Assembly: GCA_964516805.1 (NCBI GenBank)
Contig: CAZEXI010000001.1
Coordinates: forward strand, 19,489 to 83,488
From: CAYSTL01 sp964516805
GTDB lineage: Archaea > Thermoplasmatota > Thermoplasmata > Halarchaeoplasmatales > Halarchaeoplasmataceae
DNA: 64,000 bases
Direction of reading: 5' to 3'
Position 1 is the stretch's first letter, and each line of letters starts with the position of its first letter. The notes beneath the pieces were generated by a model that was not told where the DNA came from, ran no database searches, and saw only the letters and a program-made list of their open reading frames with translations. Below are positions 25,288-34,456 of this stretch, one piece after another. A program made the translations under genes and the position numbers.

Positions 25288-25818
25288 ATGACCACTATAC
25301 TGCTTACAGGTATGCCTGGGGCTGGAAAGGAAGAGTTCCTAAATGTGGCAAGAGAAGAAGGTTACGACGTTATCCGGATGGGAGATGTGGTTAGAGAGCA
25401 TGCTGAAAAGAAAGATATATCTTTTGAAGATAGTAGTCTTGGCTCTTTCGCACATGATGAAAGGGAAAAACATCATGAAGGCATCTGGGCTGATAGAACT
25501 CTTTGTGATATTACAGAAGATAAAACCATCATAGATGGCGTCAGAAGTACAGCAGAGGTAAGTATCTTTAAGTCAGAATTAGGTGATCTACATATTGTCG
25601 GGATACATGCGTCACCAAAAACTAGATTTGAAAGACTTAAAGAAAGAGGAAGAGAAGATGCACCGGAGTCTTGGAGTGAATTCAATGATAGAGATAATAG
25701 AGAATTAAATTGGGGCTTAGGCAGGGTTATATCTCGTGCAGATCATATGATAATAAATGAAAGCTCTTTAAAAGATTTTTACAGCAAAGTTCGAGATTTG
25801 TTAAAAGAATTAAATTGA
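25288..25818 (+). CDS. UPF0200 family P-loop kinase-like protein
   Basis: From ATG 25288 the protein has 176 residues. The P-loop is LLTGMPGAGKEEF, then VIRMGDVVREHA, EGIWADRTL and IIDGVRSTAEV, all typical of the archaeal UPF0200 family related to adenylate and dephospho-CoA kinases. The substrate is not established. I chose ATG 25288 over the GTG at 25279 because GGTGATC (the best Shine-Dalgarno match) covers that GTG and lies three bases before the ATG. It follows nadE directly. Confidence 0.85.
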   Translation: MTTILLTGMPGAGKEEFLNVAREEGYDVIRMGDVVREHAEKKDISFEDSSLGSFAHDEREKHHEGIWADRTLCDITEDKTIIDGVRSTAEVSIFKSELGDLHIVGIHASPKTRFERLKERGREDAPESWSEFNDRDNRELNWGLGRVISRADHMIINESSLKDFYSKVRDLLKELN

Positions 25819-25823
25819 TTTTT

Positions 25824-26186
25824 TTATTTACTTCCATGACCGCTGCATGCATTTTTCCTACTAGCTGGTTCTAGTTGTTCTGATTCCCACATCTCAAGAG
25901 CATCTTTTACCATGCCTGATGCACCGCAGTATACCTCTATACCTAATTTATCGAACATAGCAACTGCTTTTCTTCCTAGATTCGTTGTTATCAAAACATC
26001 TATATCATATTTATCGAGCTGTTCTGGCGGTTTACCTCTTCCACCCATATGTTCACTTTTATTATCCATTACTTCGATTTCATCAGATTCTGTATTGTAA
26101 ATAGTAAAAGTTGGTGCTCTACCAAAATGTGGGCTCAATTCCTCTTCAAAACCTTTTTCTCCTAAAGTGGGTATCCCTATCTTCAT
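25824..26186 (-). CDS. NifX/NifB-type dinitrogenase cofactor-like protein
   Basis: From ATG 26186 the protein has 120 residues: MKIGIPT, then LSPHFGRAPTFTIYN and VLITTNLGRKAVAMFDKLGIEVYCG. This is the RNase H-like fold of PF02579, which carries Fe-S or FeMo precursor clusters. Outside nitrogen fixers these proteins often pair with Mrp ATPases, as here, so iron-sulfur trafficking is likely. The tail ACSGHGS may bind metal. ATG 26186 is preferred to the GTG nine bases earlier because AGGTGA stands just ahead; that site lies in the last codons of the Mrp gene. Confidence 0.85.
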   Translation of the reverse strand: MKIGIPTLGEKGFEEELSPHFGRAPTFTIYNTESDEIEVMDNKSEHMGGRGKPPEQLDKYDIDVLITTNLGRKAVAMFDKLGIEVYCGASGMVKDALEMWESEQLEPASRKNACSGHGSK

Positions 26187-26187
26187 G

Positions 26188-26943
26188 TCACTCACCTACT
26201 TTCTCCTTCAATTTAGTTACAATCTTATTAAAAGATTCTGATGATTCCGAAGATTGATAAGAAGATGGATCTCCTTCTTCTCCACTTTTGACTATTTCAG
26301 GATTGAATGGTACAGAACCAAGGAAAGGTACCCCGATCTCTTCAGACATCTTTTTACCTCCTCCTTTACCGAACAATTCAATCTCTTCACCGCAATTAGG
26401 ACATTTAAAACTGCTCATATTTTCAACAACACCTAGAACTTCCATATCCAGTTTTTTAGCAAAGTTTATCGATCTTTTCACAGCCTGTAGTGCTACATCT
26501 TGAGGTGTAGTCACAATCACAGCGCCAGTTACATCCGGTATCTGCTGTGCTATACTCAATGGCTCGTCTCCAGTTCCCGGAGGTAGATCTATTACTAAAT
26601 AATCAATATCTCCCCAATCTACATCTTCAACCATCTGATTGATGACTTTCATCTTCATTGGTCCACGCCATATCACTGCTGAATCATCATCAGGTAAAAG
26701 AAAATCCATAGATATGACTTTAAGATTTGGTGAGGCTTCCACAGGTTTGACATTATCTTGATCTTTACCTGGTCTCATCTTTTTGCCCCTAACACCCAGC
26801 ATCTTAGGAATCGTTGGACCATGAAAATCACTATCGAATATGCCAACGCTGAATCCATCATTTGATAATTTGTAAGCTAGATTAGCAGCAACTGTACTTT
26901 TTCCTACTCCACCTTTTCCGCTCATAACAACTATTGTTTTCAT
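26188..26943 (-). CDS. Mrp/NBP35 family iron-sulfur carrier ATPase
   Basis: This protein has 251 residues. The deviant Walker A MSGKGGVGKSTVAANLA opens the protein; YLVIDLPPGTGDEPLS is the switch II region. The C-terminal CPNC of FKCPNCGEEIELFG is the cluster-binding pair in the dimer. Mrp proteins hold and deliver [4Fe-4S] clusters in an ATP-dependent way. It precedes the NifX-like gene (1 bp past its stop by the chosen start), so the two form an operon. Confidence 0.92.
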   Translation of the reverse strand: MKTIVVMSGKGGVGKSTVAANLAYKLSNDGFSVGIFDSDFHGPTIPKMLGVRGKKMRPGKDQDNVKPVEASPNLKVISMDFLLPDDDSAVIWRGPMKMKVINQMVEDVDWGDIDYLVIDLPPGTGDEPLSIAQQIPDVTGAVIVTTPQDVALQAVKRSINFAKKLDMEVLGVVENMSSFKCPNCGEEIELFGKGGGKKMSEEIGVPFLGSVPFNPEIVKSGEEGDPSSYQSSESSESFNKIVTKLKEKVGE

Positions 26944-26948
26944 CGACC

Positions 26949-26962
26949 TACACAGATGTGTA
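26949..26962. promoter_or_regulatory. Inverted repeat upstream of the mrp gene
   Basis: TACACA-GA-TGTGTA is a 6-bp inverted repeat with a 2-bp spacer just before the mrp start codon, inside the divergent promoter region. It could be an operator; no cognate regulator is identified. Confidence 0.3.
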
Positions 26963-27021
26963 AAAATATATTAAATTTTGGAAAGCCGAATTCCCATTTA
27001 TATACTCATTTAACACGAAAG

Positions 27022-27033
27022 TTTTTTAATAAG
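27022..27033 (+). promoter_or_regulatory. TATA-like element upstream of the 27055 gene
   Basis: TTTTTTAATAAG lies about 27 bp before ATG 27055, with no ribosome site in between. The same TTTAATAAG element recurs upstream of the CDC48 gene (27811-27819), suggesting a shared promoter type. Confidence 0.45.
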
Positions 27034-27054
27034 CACCTATTCATTAGGCTCAAT

Positions 27055-27762
27055 ATGGCCAAGAGAAAGAAACGAGAAGAGGAAGAAGAAGAGGAAGAGT
27101 ACGCCTTCGACGTGCCCGAATTCGATAAAGTCGAATATATGAAGGATGAGATCAGAAAGGGTAAATCCATCTTGGTCAGCGTAGCTCTAGCTCCAGTATT
27201 TTCTTTTGTTGCTCTCCAGCTATTTATTCTCATAGGTGACTGGACAATTGCCATGATCGGCGGTCTTTCCGGCTTGATATTGATAGCTCCTATTTTGAGG
27301 ACTCTAGGGATCAATACCGATGAACTAGGAAAAAAAGAGTGGGGTATTGATGTTGTTATGTTTTTCTTTACTTTCCTAGCGATATGGGTTATCTTGATGA
27401 ATCCACCTGTAAACGATTTTGCTCATCCTACAGTAGACGATATGAAGGTTAGGGTACAAGAAGATGGACAATGGAAGAAAATTGGTGACGCAAATATTAC
27501 CAACGGCCAGGATTATAATGTAAACATAACAGCAAAAATTACCGATAATGTAGATGTTAAAGATAACAGCGTGAAAGCAAGAATAATACCTCCGTCAAGT
27601 TCACAATTCAATGAAATGGATAAAGACGGAAAGAGACATTATAAATTTATATTTAATAACGTCACAGCTCAAAACAACAATTACAAAGTTAGTTTTAAAG
27701 TTGAGGATGTCAACGGAAATTCAGTAACATTAACAAAATCATTTAAAATTTCAGAACAATAA
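27055..27762 (+). CDS. Membrane protein with acidic N-terminus and extracellular Ig-like domain
   Basis: From ATG 27055 the protein has 235 residues. It begins MAKRKKREEEEEEEEYAFD, then has three or four membrane segments (SVALAPVFSFVALQLFILI, TIAMIGGLSGLILIAPIL, VVMFFFTFLAIWVILM). A C-terminal domain of about 110 residues outside the membrane has an Ig-like or fibronectin-like pattern (DNVDVKDNSVKARII, YKVSFKVEDVNGNSVTLTKSF). A longer frame opens at 26956, but the promoter spacing favours 27055. I do not recognise a named family. It lies just upstream of the CDC48 gene but has its own TATA-like element. Confidence 0.7.
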   Translation: MAKRKKREEEEEEEEYAFDVPEFDKVEYMKDEIRKGKSILVSVALAPVFSFVALQLFILIGDWTIAMIGGLSGLILIAPILRTLGINTDELGKKEWGIDVVMFFFTFLAIWVILMNPPVNDFAHPTVDDMKVRVQEDGQWKKIGDANITNGQDYNVNITAKITDNVDVKDNSVKARIIPPSSSQFNEMDKDGKRHYKFIFNNVTAQNNNYKVSFKVEDVNGNSVTLTKSFKISEQ

Positions 27763-27850
27763 ATTCTGAACTAATTATTTTTTTTTACATCTTATTCTTA
27801 CCCCATAAATCTTTAATAAGCATTTATCAGTTTACTTACTGGAGAAATTC

Positions 27851-30055
27851 ATGTCTGACCAAACAGTTCTATCAGTGAAAGAAGCCCCACAAGACGATAT
27901 CGGAAGAAATAGAGCTAGGATAGGTCCTAGAACTAGGATGGAATTAAACGTCGAAGTAGGAGATGTTGTTAAGATATCTGGCGACAAAGAAACTGTTGCA
28001 AAAGTATTCCGCTTGTCATCAAAGGATGAAGGTATGGGTATTATTCGTATCGATGGATTAGTTAGAAAGAATGCAAAAGTCTCTATCGGTGATAAAGTAG
28101 AGGTAAAAAAAGTATCAGTTGAAGATGCTGAAAAGGTAGTAATCGCTCCTGTTATCGAGGAAGGTAACCGTTTAAGGTTCGGAGATGGCATTGATTCATA
28201 TGTCAAAAAGAGATTGGTAAATAGACCCATACTTGCAGGTGATGCCATTGTTGTTCCAGGTATTGCTCTGATGGGAGGAAGTGTACCTTTCATGGTGATA
28301 TCCACTAAACCACTAGAACCAGTGGTAGTGACAAAGGAAACAAGCATCATAGTCAAGGAAGAACCTGTCAGTGAGGGCGAGATGGTAGCCACCACTAGGG
28401 TTACTTATGAAGATGTGGGGGGTTTAGATGAAGAGCTGAAGAGAGTCAGAGAGATGATTGAACTCCCTCTTAAACATCCTAAATTATTCGATAGATTGGG
28501 TATTGAACCACCTAAAGGAGTATTACTCCACGGTCCACCTGGAACCGGTAAAACATGGATTGCCAAAGCTGTAGCTAACGAGTCCGGAGCAAATTTCTTC
28601 TCAGTACAGGGTCCAGAGATCATGTCTAAGTATTATGGTCAGAGTGAAGAAAAATTGAGAGAAAAATTTGAAGAGGCTAAGGACCAATCACCCTCGATAA
28701 TTTTCATAGACGAATTAGACTCGATAGCTCCAAAGAGAGATGAGGTTAAGGGAGAGGTAGAAAGAAGAGTTGTCGCTCAGTTACTAACTTTGATGGATGG
28801 TTTGACTCACCGAGGAGAAACCATCGTAATAGCTGCTACAAATAGAGTAGATGCGATAGATCCCGCATTAAGAAGGCCTGGAAGATTCGATAGAGAAATA
28901 GATATCGGTCTGCCAGACAGAGATGGCAGAAAAGAGATCCTTCAGATCCACACTAGAGGTATGCCTGTTTCAGATGATGTTGATCTAGAAAGGCTTGCTG
29001 AGATGACTCATGGATTCGCTGGTGCTGACTTAGAATCATTGGCAAAAGAAGCAGCTATGAGATCTTTAAGAAGGTATCTTCCAGAGATAGATTTAGACCA
29101 ACCGATACCTGGAGAGATATTAGAAAAGATGGAAGTCAGAAAGGAAGACTTCCTGAATGCAATCAGGGAAATAGAACCGAGCAGCCTTAGAGAGGTCCTC
29201 GTTGAAATACCTAAAGTTTCTTGGGAAGACGTAGGTGGCTTAGAAGATATAAAAGAAAAACTGCATGATGCAGTTGACAGACCTATATCTGACCCTCAAT
29301 CTTTCATAGATAAAGGCATATCTCCTCCTAAAGGGATCCTCCTTTATGGACCCCCTGGAACAGGTAAAACACTACTCGCAAAAGCTGTAGCTAATGAGAG
29401 CAATGCCAATTTCATATCCATCAAAGGTCCAGAAATCCTATCAAAATGGCTTGGAGAGAGTGAAAAGGCCATAAGAGAAGTCTTCAAAAAGGCTAAACAA
29501 GCCGCACCTACAGTAGTTTTCCTTGACGAGATAGACGCGATAGCTGGAGAAAGAGGAAGCAGAGGGAAAGATGGCGTGACTGATAGGGTGGTCAATCAAC
29601 TTCTTACCAGTTTAGATGGTATTGAAGATACAACAAATATCATCGTTCTAGCTGCTACTAATAGACCTGATAGAATAGACACAGCATTGCTAAGAGCTGG
29701 ACGTTTCGATCATAGACTTTCAGTTCCCATACCAGAAAGGACTGCAAGAAAAGACATATTTAAAGTACATACTAAACATATGCCTTTAGCCGAAGATATA
29801 GACATGGATTATCTTGTCAGACAAACTGATTCGTACGTAGGAGCGGATATCGAATCCGTATGCCGCGAAGCAGGTCTGTTAGCTATCAAAGAAAATACAG
29901 AAAAGGTCCATATGAAACACTTTAAAGAATCTCTGGATAAGATCAAACCTTCTATAGATGAGGATGTTATTGATATGTACGAAGACCTAGAAAAAGAGAT
30001 GGAAAAAAGCGTCCGAAAGAAGAAAGATTATAATGGGGTTGGTCTATACCGTTAA
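27851..30055 (+). CDS. cdc48: CDC48/VCP-type AAA+ ATPase
   Basis: This protein has 734 residues. The N-terminal double-psi barrel (about 1-95; RTRMELNVEVGDVVKISG) is followed by a second substrate-binding part and two AAA domains. The Walker A motifs start at about residue 228 (GPPGTGKTW) and 500 (GPPGTGKTL); Walker B motifs are IIFIDELDSIAP and VVFLDEIDAIAG, with arginine fingers in RRPGRFDRE and RAGRFDHR. It forms a hexamer that unfolds proteins for the proteasome and remodels complexes. A GGAG site stands six bases before the ATG. The PRC-barrel gene 38 bp downstream is probably co-expressed. Confidence 0.95.
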   Translation: MSDQTVLSVKEAPQDDIGRNRARIGPRTRMELNVEVGDVVKISGDKETVAKVFRLSSKDEGMGIIRIDGLVRKNAKVSIGDKVEVKKVSVEDAEKVVIAPVIEEGNRLRFGDGIDSYVKKRLVNRPILAGDAIVVPGIALMGGSVPFMVISTKPLEPVVVTKETSIIVKEEPVSEGEMVATTRVTYEDVGGLDEELKRVREMIELPLKHPKLFDRLGIEPPKGVLLHGPPGTGKTWIAKAVANESGANFFSVQGPEIMSKYYGQSEEKLREKFEEAKDQSPSIIFIDELDSIAPKRDEVKGEVERRVVAQLLTLMDGLTHRGETIVIAATNRVDAIDPALRRPGRFDREIDIGLPDRDGRKEILQIHTRGMPVSDDVDLERLAEMTHGFAGADLESLAKEAAMRSLRRYLPEIDLDQPIPGEILEKMEVRKEDFLNAIREIEPSSLREVLVEIPKVSWEDVGGLEDIKEKLHDAVDRPISDPQSFIDKGISPPKGILLYGPPGTGKTLLAKAVANESNANFISIKGPEILSKWLGESEKAIREVFKKAKQAAPTVVFLDEIDAIAGERGSRGKDGVTDRVVNQLLTSLDGIEDTTNIIVLAATNRPDRIDTALLRAGRFDHRLSVPIPERTARKDIFKVHTKHMPLAEDIDMDYLVRQTDSYVGADIESVCREAGLLAIKENTEKVHMKHFKESLDKIKPSIDEDVIDMYEDLEKEMEKSVRKKKDYNGVGLYR

Positions 30056-30093
30056 TAGAATTAATTAATTGAATTTAAAATTGGAGGCATAAT

Positions 30094-30342
30094 ATGAGGA
30101 TGTTTGTAACCGAAATGCGTGGAAAAACCGTAATGACAAACGATGGTCAAATATTGGGCATGATTGATAACTTTGTAGTGAACACGGATACAGGAAATAT
30201 TAAACACGTTCTGGTTTCGCCCGCAGAAGATATAGAACCAAAACTGTTCACAACTGACGCAGAAAACAGATTAGTACTGCCTTTCGAAGGTATGAAGGCT
30301 GTACGAGACGTAGTTGTGATGGAAAATATAAGCATGGATTAA
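30094..30342 (+). CDS. PRC-barrel domain protein
   Basis: This protein has 82 residues. MRGKTVMTNDGQILGMIDNFVVNTDTGNIKHVLVSPA is the standard PRC-barrel opening, as in RimM C-termini and archaeal CdvA relatives. Short archaeal versions act as adaptors in RNA processing or cell division, but the target is not known. GGAGG precedes the ATG by six bases. It follows the CDC48 gene. Confidence 0.88.
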   Translation: MRMFVTEMRGKTVMTNDGQILGMIDNFVVNTDTGNIKHVLVSPAEDIEPKLFTTDAENRLVLPFEGMKAVRDVVVMENISMD

Positions 30343-30380
30343 AAAATCTAATAATATTAAACTAATCAATTAACTTGTGC

Positions 30381-30434
30381 CCAATGGATGATTTAGAGGC
30401 TGATATATTATCAGCTTAATTTTTCATCTATTGG
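30381..30434 (+). other. Nested stem-loop in intergenic region
   Basis: An outer 11-bp stem (30381-30391 with 30424-30434; one G-U pair in RNA) encloses an internal loop and a 7-bp inner stem (GCTGATA 30399-30405, TATCAGC 30409-30415) with a 3-base loop. It lies between the PRC-barrel stop and the next start, and the inner stem is followed by TTAATTTTT. It could be a terminator for the CDC48-PRC unit, a processed RNA or a protein-binding site. Confidence 0.5.
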
Positions 30435-30471
30435 TCGATTTTGCAGATATAGAAGCTTTTAGGTGTATAAT

Positions 30472-31158
30472 ATGGAAATAACATGGTATGGTCATTCAGC
30501 TTTTATGCTTGACGATGGTGTAAAGGTACTGATAGACCCTTTTATAGACGATAATCCAAAGTGTCCAATAGCATCTGATGAACTTAATCCAGATATAATA
30601 GCAATAACCCATGGACATGCAGATCATATCGGAAATGCCACTTCAATAGCAAAAAGAACTGGTGCTAATCTCATAGCTATCCATGAAATTGCTAAATATT
30701 TTGAAGATAAAGGTATAGAATCTGAAGGTATGAACAAAGGTGGCACTATCACTGAAATGAATAGAAAATTCAGAATGACCCATGCACTACATTCTTCTGG
30801 AATAGAGAATTCTGATGGTCTGGTCCAGGGTGGTGATCCTGCAGGATTCATAATCGATATGGAACACCGTGTCTATCATGCTGGAGATACTTGTTTGTTT
30901 TCTGACATGAAATGGATGGGTGATATGTACGAACTAGATATCGCTCTTTTACCTGTAGGTGACAGGTTCACTATGGATACTCAGCAAGCTGTAAAGGCTG
31001 TGAAATGGCTGAAACCAGATATCGTAATACCGATGCATTTTGGTACATTTCCAATTCTAAGCCAAGATCCGTCAGACTTCAATAATATTATTAAAGAAAA
31101 AACTGAGGCAGAATGTCTTATATTAAAACCCGGTGAAACAAAAGAGATTAAATTATGA
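30472..31158 (+). CDS. UPF0173-type metallo-beta-lactamase-fold hydrolase
   Basis: From ATG 30472 the protein has 228 residues. It begins MEITWYGHSAF, contains the metal-binding THGHADH and later HAGDTCLFSDM and IPMHFGTFP, as in the UPF0173/YtkL-like hydrolases. These are zinc enzymes of uncertain physiological substrate. The ATG at 30472 is chosen over the GTG at 30463 because AGGTG (covering that GTG) is the ribosome site. Its stop overlaps the start of ksgA (ATGA), so the two genes are coupled. Confidence 0.88.
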   Translation: MEITWYGHSAFMLDDGVKVLIDPFIDDNPKCPIASDELNPDIIAITHGHADHIGNATSIAKRTGANLIAIHEIAKYFEDKGIESEGMNKGGTITEMNRKFRMTHALHSSGIENSDGLVQGGDPAGFIIDMEHRVYHAGDTCLFSDMKWMGDMYELDIALLPVGDRFTMDTQQAVKAVKWLKPDIVIPMHFGTFPILSQDPSDFNNIIKEKTEAECLILKPGETKEIKL

Positions 31159-31955
31159 ATAAAAAGATAAAAAACAGGTTGAAAAAATTGGGGATGAGCG
31201 CATCTAAGGGTCTAGGCCAGAATTTTTTAAATGATGACTCAATCGCCGAAAGGATCGTCCGATCAGCAGAAATTTCATCCGATGAAACTATACTCGAAAT
31301 AGGTCCAGGATTAGGAATATTGACCGATATCATCGTGAATGAAGCAAAAAAAACCATCCTTATAGAGAAAGACAAAGCAATCATCGGTTATTTAGAAGGT
31401 AGATATTCCGATGAAAATTTAGAAGTCTTACATGGTGATGTGCTAGAAATGGACTTACCCGATTTCGATAAGGTGATTTCTAACCTACCATTCAACATAT
31501 CATCGCCAGTCACTTTTAAACTGCTTAAGAATGATTTTGAATTAGGTGTTTTAACCTATCAAAAGGAATACGCTGACAGGATGTGTGCAGAGGTAGGTGA
31601 AGATGATTATTCTAGATTATCCGTGATGGTATCAACTTACGCAGATATTGAAAGATTATTCAACATATCAAAAAACAGATTTTATCCACCACCTAAAGTA
31701 GATGCTACCGTTCTAAAATTAAATCCCCATGAGCCTAAATTTGATTTAAAATGCCCTGATGTCTTTTCAGATGTTGTTAGAGAGCTCTTCAATTATAGAA
31801 GGAAAACCATCAGAAATGGTCTACGCAACGGTTTCGATATAAGTGTGAAAGCAGAAGATATTCCTTATGGGAGAAAAAGAGTTGAAAAATTAACACCTGA
31901 AATGATTTCAGAATTAACTACATTTTTAGTAGATAATAATATTATAAAATATTAA
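31155..31955 (+). CDS. ksgA: 16S rRNA dimethyladenosine transferase
   Basis: This protein has 266 residues. LGQNFLNDDSIAERIV, ILEIGPGLGILTDIIV and VISNLPFNISSPVTFKLL are the hallmarks of KsgA/Dim1, which dimethylates the two adenosines near the 3' end of 16S rRNA during late small-subunit assembly. The C-terminal block FNYRRKTIRNGL is also typical. The start ATG overlaps the preceding stop by four bases. Confidence 0.94.
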   Translation: MNKKIKNRLKKLGMSASKGLGQNFLNDDSIAERIVRSAEISSDETILEIGPGLGILTDIIVNEAKKTILIEKDKAIIGYLEGRYSDENLEVLHGDVLEMDLPDFDKVISNLPFNISSPVTFKLLKNDFELGVLTYQKEYADRMCAEVGEDDYSRLSVMVSTYADIERLFNISKNRFYPPPKVDATVLKLNPHEPKFDLKCPDVFSDVVRELFNYRRKTIRNGLRNGFDISVKAEDIPYGRKRVEKLTPEMISELTTFLVDNNIIKY

Positions 31956-31972
31956 TTCCACATGAAACGTTT

Positions 31973-32971
31973 TTATAACTTCGTACCGCATTTAGGACAG
32001 AAATTATCTTCCTCACTAATCTCAGACTCACAATTCGGGCATTCATATTTTTTTTCTAATTCAGTACCACACTTCGAACAAAATTTATCATCTGGATCAG
32101 CGATATAACCACACGAAGGACATTCCTTTATCTGATAGAGTCCAGCACCTTCTTCTTCAGTCACTCCTTTTCGAGATTTTGATTCATTTTTGGATTCAGT
32201 TGAAGTATCAGATTCCTCTTTAACTTTAGTGAGTTCAGGTAAATCTTTCCTAGGTTTTTCTTTTTTCTTTTTATCTATCTTCTGTCCAGCTAGTAATCCA
32301 GAATTCTTACCATCAATAGCTTTTTTACATTTTACTGAATACTTCAATGCATCAGTATATGATCCCTCATCAAAGTATTTTTCAGCTAGTTTGAAAAATT
32401 CTTGAGCATCTTCATTATCCTTAGCTTTATGGATCTTTTCCCTGATTATATCCAGTTCAAATTTAGATTCTAAATAATTTTCTGGCAGTGATTGTAATCT
32501 TTCCTGCTGTTTTTTCATCTTCTTTGCTCTTTCACTCATCTCTTCACTATCGAGATCCATCTTTTTTAATTCTTCAATAGAATATCCTTCTTTCTTCGAA
32601 AATTCATCTATTTTTTCATCTTTCTTACTTTTATTATTTTCAGGAGATTTCATTTTATTCTGCTCCAATTTACTTTTAGCTTCGCGAGCTAAATTTTTGG
32701 CTTTTACGTAATTACCTTTATCAATCTGATTTTCAGCATCATCTAGTATTTTTTTAGCTTCGCTGGTATCATATCCCTTCCTCTTCAAAATCCTAGAAAT
32801 GCTCTGAGCATTTTTTACTTTGTTATACGCATCATCTTCAGAACTTATGCTTTTAGATTCCTTTAAACTTCTGATCCTGTCTGATTTTGTCTTTTCTAGA
32901 TAATAAAGTATAGATGCTGAAATACCGACCATCGAGGCTACAGCAATCAATATTAATATGAAAGGGTCCAT
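31973..32971 (-). CDS. Membrane-anchored coiled-coil protein with two C-terminal zinc ribbons
   Basis: From ATG 32971 the protein has 332 residues. A membrane anchor (FILILIAVASMVGISASILYY) opens the protein. Residues about 30-250 are charged helices with TPR-like or coiled-coil character (AKKILDDAENQIDKGNYVKAKNLAREAKSKL; FFKLAEKYFDEGSYTDALKYSVKCKKAI). Two zinc ribbons close it: CPSCGYIADPDDKFCSKCG and CPNCESEISEEDNFCPKCG. A TTG start at 33025 would add 18 residues before the anchor and has no support. Such proteins are common in archaea as membrane scaffolds; no specific role is known. Confidence 0.8.
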   Translation of the reverse strand: MDPFILILIAVASMVGISASILYYLEKTKSDRIRSLKESKSISSEDDAYNKVKNAQSISRILKRKGYDTSEAKKILDDAENQIDKGNYVKAKNLAREAKSKLEQNKMKSPENNKSKKDEKIDEFSKKEGYSIEELKKMDLDSEEMSERAKKMKKQQERLQSLPENYLESKFELDIIREKIHKAKDNEDAQEFFKLAEKYFDEGSYTDALKYSVKCKKAIDGKNSGLLAGQKIDKKKKEKPRKDLPELTKVKEESDTSTESKNESKSRKGVTEEEGAGLYQIKECPSCGYIADPDDKFCSKCGTELEKKYECPNCESEISEEDNFCPKCGTKL

Positions 32972-33135
32972 CGTTATATAAACTTCCGATATTAATTTAA
33001 CCTTTTCGGAATATGACTTGACCAAAATAATAAATTATTGATGATTTTATTCTCCTTAGATTCTCTTTTAAACTCTCTATCTACAGCTTCTAATATTATC
33101 TCACAGGTTCTAAACATTTGATACTTGTCAAGAAA

Positions 33136-33146
33136 CTATATAAAAA
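33136..33146 (+). promoter_or_regulatory. TATA box of the DUF401 gene
   Basis: CTATATAAAAA is centred about 28 bp before ATG 33169, with no ribosome site between; a leaderless start is likely. Confidence 0.5.
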
Positions 33147-33168
33147 ATTATTTTATCGATGATAACAG

Positions 33169-34416
33169 ATGCAGGAACTCATAGGTATCTTGGTAGCCTT
33201 CCTTATCTTAGGAATCCTGATATTTAATAAGATAGACTTTGGCAAATCAATAATAGTAGCTGTAGGAGTCCTATTATTCATAGCTAATCCGACATTTGAA
33301 GGAATAAAATGGGTATTTGAGATAGCTACATCTTATGACACCCTCAGTCTGGTAGCAATTATCATTTCTATAGGGTACCTAGGATTCCTTTACAAAGATA
33401 CTGATCAAGTTTATCGGATGATAAGAGAATTAAGGGGTATCGTTCCTGATAGAAGGCTTGTCATCGCTTCTATACCTGCTATATTCGGTCTGATGCCCAT
33501 GCCCGGAGGAGCTTTAGTTTCAGCTCCCATGATTGATGATGAGGGTGATGCACTAGGTGCTAATGGAATCATCAAAACGGTTACCAACTGGTGGTTCAGG
33601 CATATATGGTTCACAATCTACGTTATCTCTCCGGGTCTGATCATCGCAGCAGCTCTTGCAGGTGACGTTTCTGTATATCAGATAGCCCTTTACAACATCC
33701 CAATATTCATAGTACAGTTGTTTGCTGGATTTTACTGGCTTAGAGATAGAGTCGATCATTCGGATTCAAAAGAATCCAGTTTCAAGATACCTGTTCTTAT
33801 ATGGGAATTTATGCCTATAATCATAGCTCTTTTACTCAATCTTGTGCCTACATTGATTAATAAGGTAGGCCTAGCTAAAGTCCCAGTTGTTCCATTCTAT
33901 ATATCCATAGTTGTAGCCATAATATTCATAATATTCCAGAATAGAGGCAGATACAATTTTAAAGAGATGAGATCAGTGATAAAAGAAGGATTCTCATTCG
34001 ACCTTCTCATGGCGTCTTTTGGAATAATGATATTCAAAGGTCTGATCGAAAAAACAGAAGCTCTAGGCCCTGCAGTCAGTTCGCTTCAAACACATATCCC
34101 TCTTTTACTAGTTGTCATATTGGTAGCCATTGCAATCGGTTTAATGTTCGGTCATCTACCAAGCGCAGTCGGTGTTGGATTTTCTATATTGATCCCTATA
34201 CTCCCGGTAGTCAATATGAAGACCGTGGGTTTGGTATATCTGTTCATCTACCTGGGATATCTTGTATCTCCTATCCATTTGTGCATAATATTAACTGTTG
34301 AATATTTCAAAACTAGTTTGAAGATGTTTTATGATGAGATAAAGGTACCCTTCGCAATAGTGGTCATAGCTACGATAGTCTGGCTACTAGTAAGTGGAGC
34401 ATTCTTTGCATTCTAA
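33169..34416 (+). CDS. DUF401 family integral membrane protein
   Basis: This protein has 415 residues with about eleven membrane segments. The block FGLMPMPGGALVSAPMIDDEG and, later, GHLPSAVGVGFSILIPILPV with a helical hairpin arrangement match the archaeal/thermophile DUF401 family (TIGR00529), related to the ion transporter superfamily of divalent anion/Na+ symporters. It is likely a secondary transporter of organic anions, but the substrate is unknown. It is convergent with the Etf operon, suggesting no direct co-regulation. Confidence 0.88.
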   Translation: MQELIGILVAFLILGILIFNKIDFGKSIIVAVGVLLFIANPTFEGIKWVFEIATSYDTLSLVAIIISIGYLGFLYKDTDQVYRMIRELRGIVPDRRLVIASIPAIFGLMPMPGGALVSAPMIDDEGDALGANGIIKTVTNWWFRHIWFTIYVISPGLIIAAALAGDVSVYQIALYNIPIFIVQLFAGFYWLRDRVDHSDSKESSFKIPVLIWEFMPIIIALLLNLVPTLINKVGLAKVPVVPFYISIVVAIIFIIFQNRGRYNFKEMRSVIKEGFSFDLLMASFGIMIFKGLIEKTEALGPAVSSLQTHIPLLLVVILVAIAIGLMFGHLPSAVGVGFSILIPILPVVNMKTVGLVYLFIYLGYLVSPIHLCIILTVEYFKTSLKMFYDEIKVPFAIVVIATIVWLLVSGAFFAF

Positions 34417-34456
34417 ATTAAGGAAAATAAAAGAAATGGTTTTAGTATTAATGGTT

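Noticed and set aside
26956..27054. N-terminal extension of the 27055 membrane protein
   Set aside because: The extension covers the predicted TATA-like element and the mrp promoter region; leaderless start at 27055 fits better.
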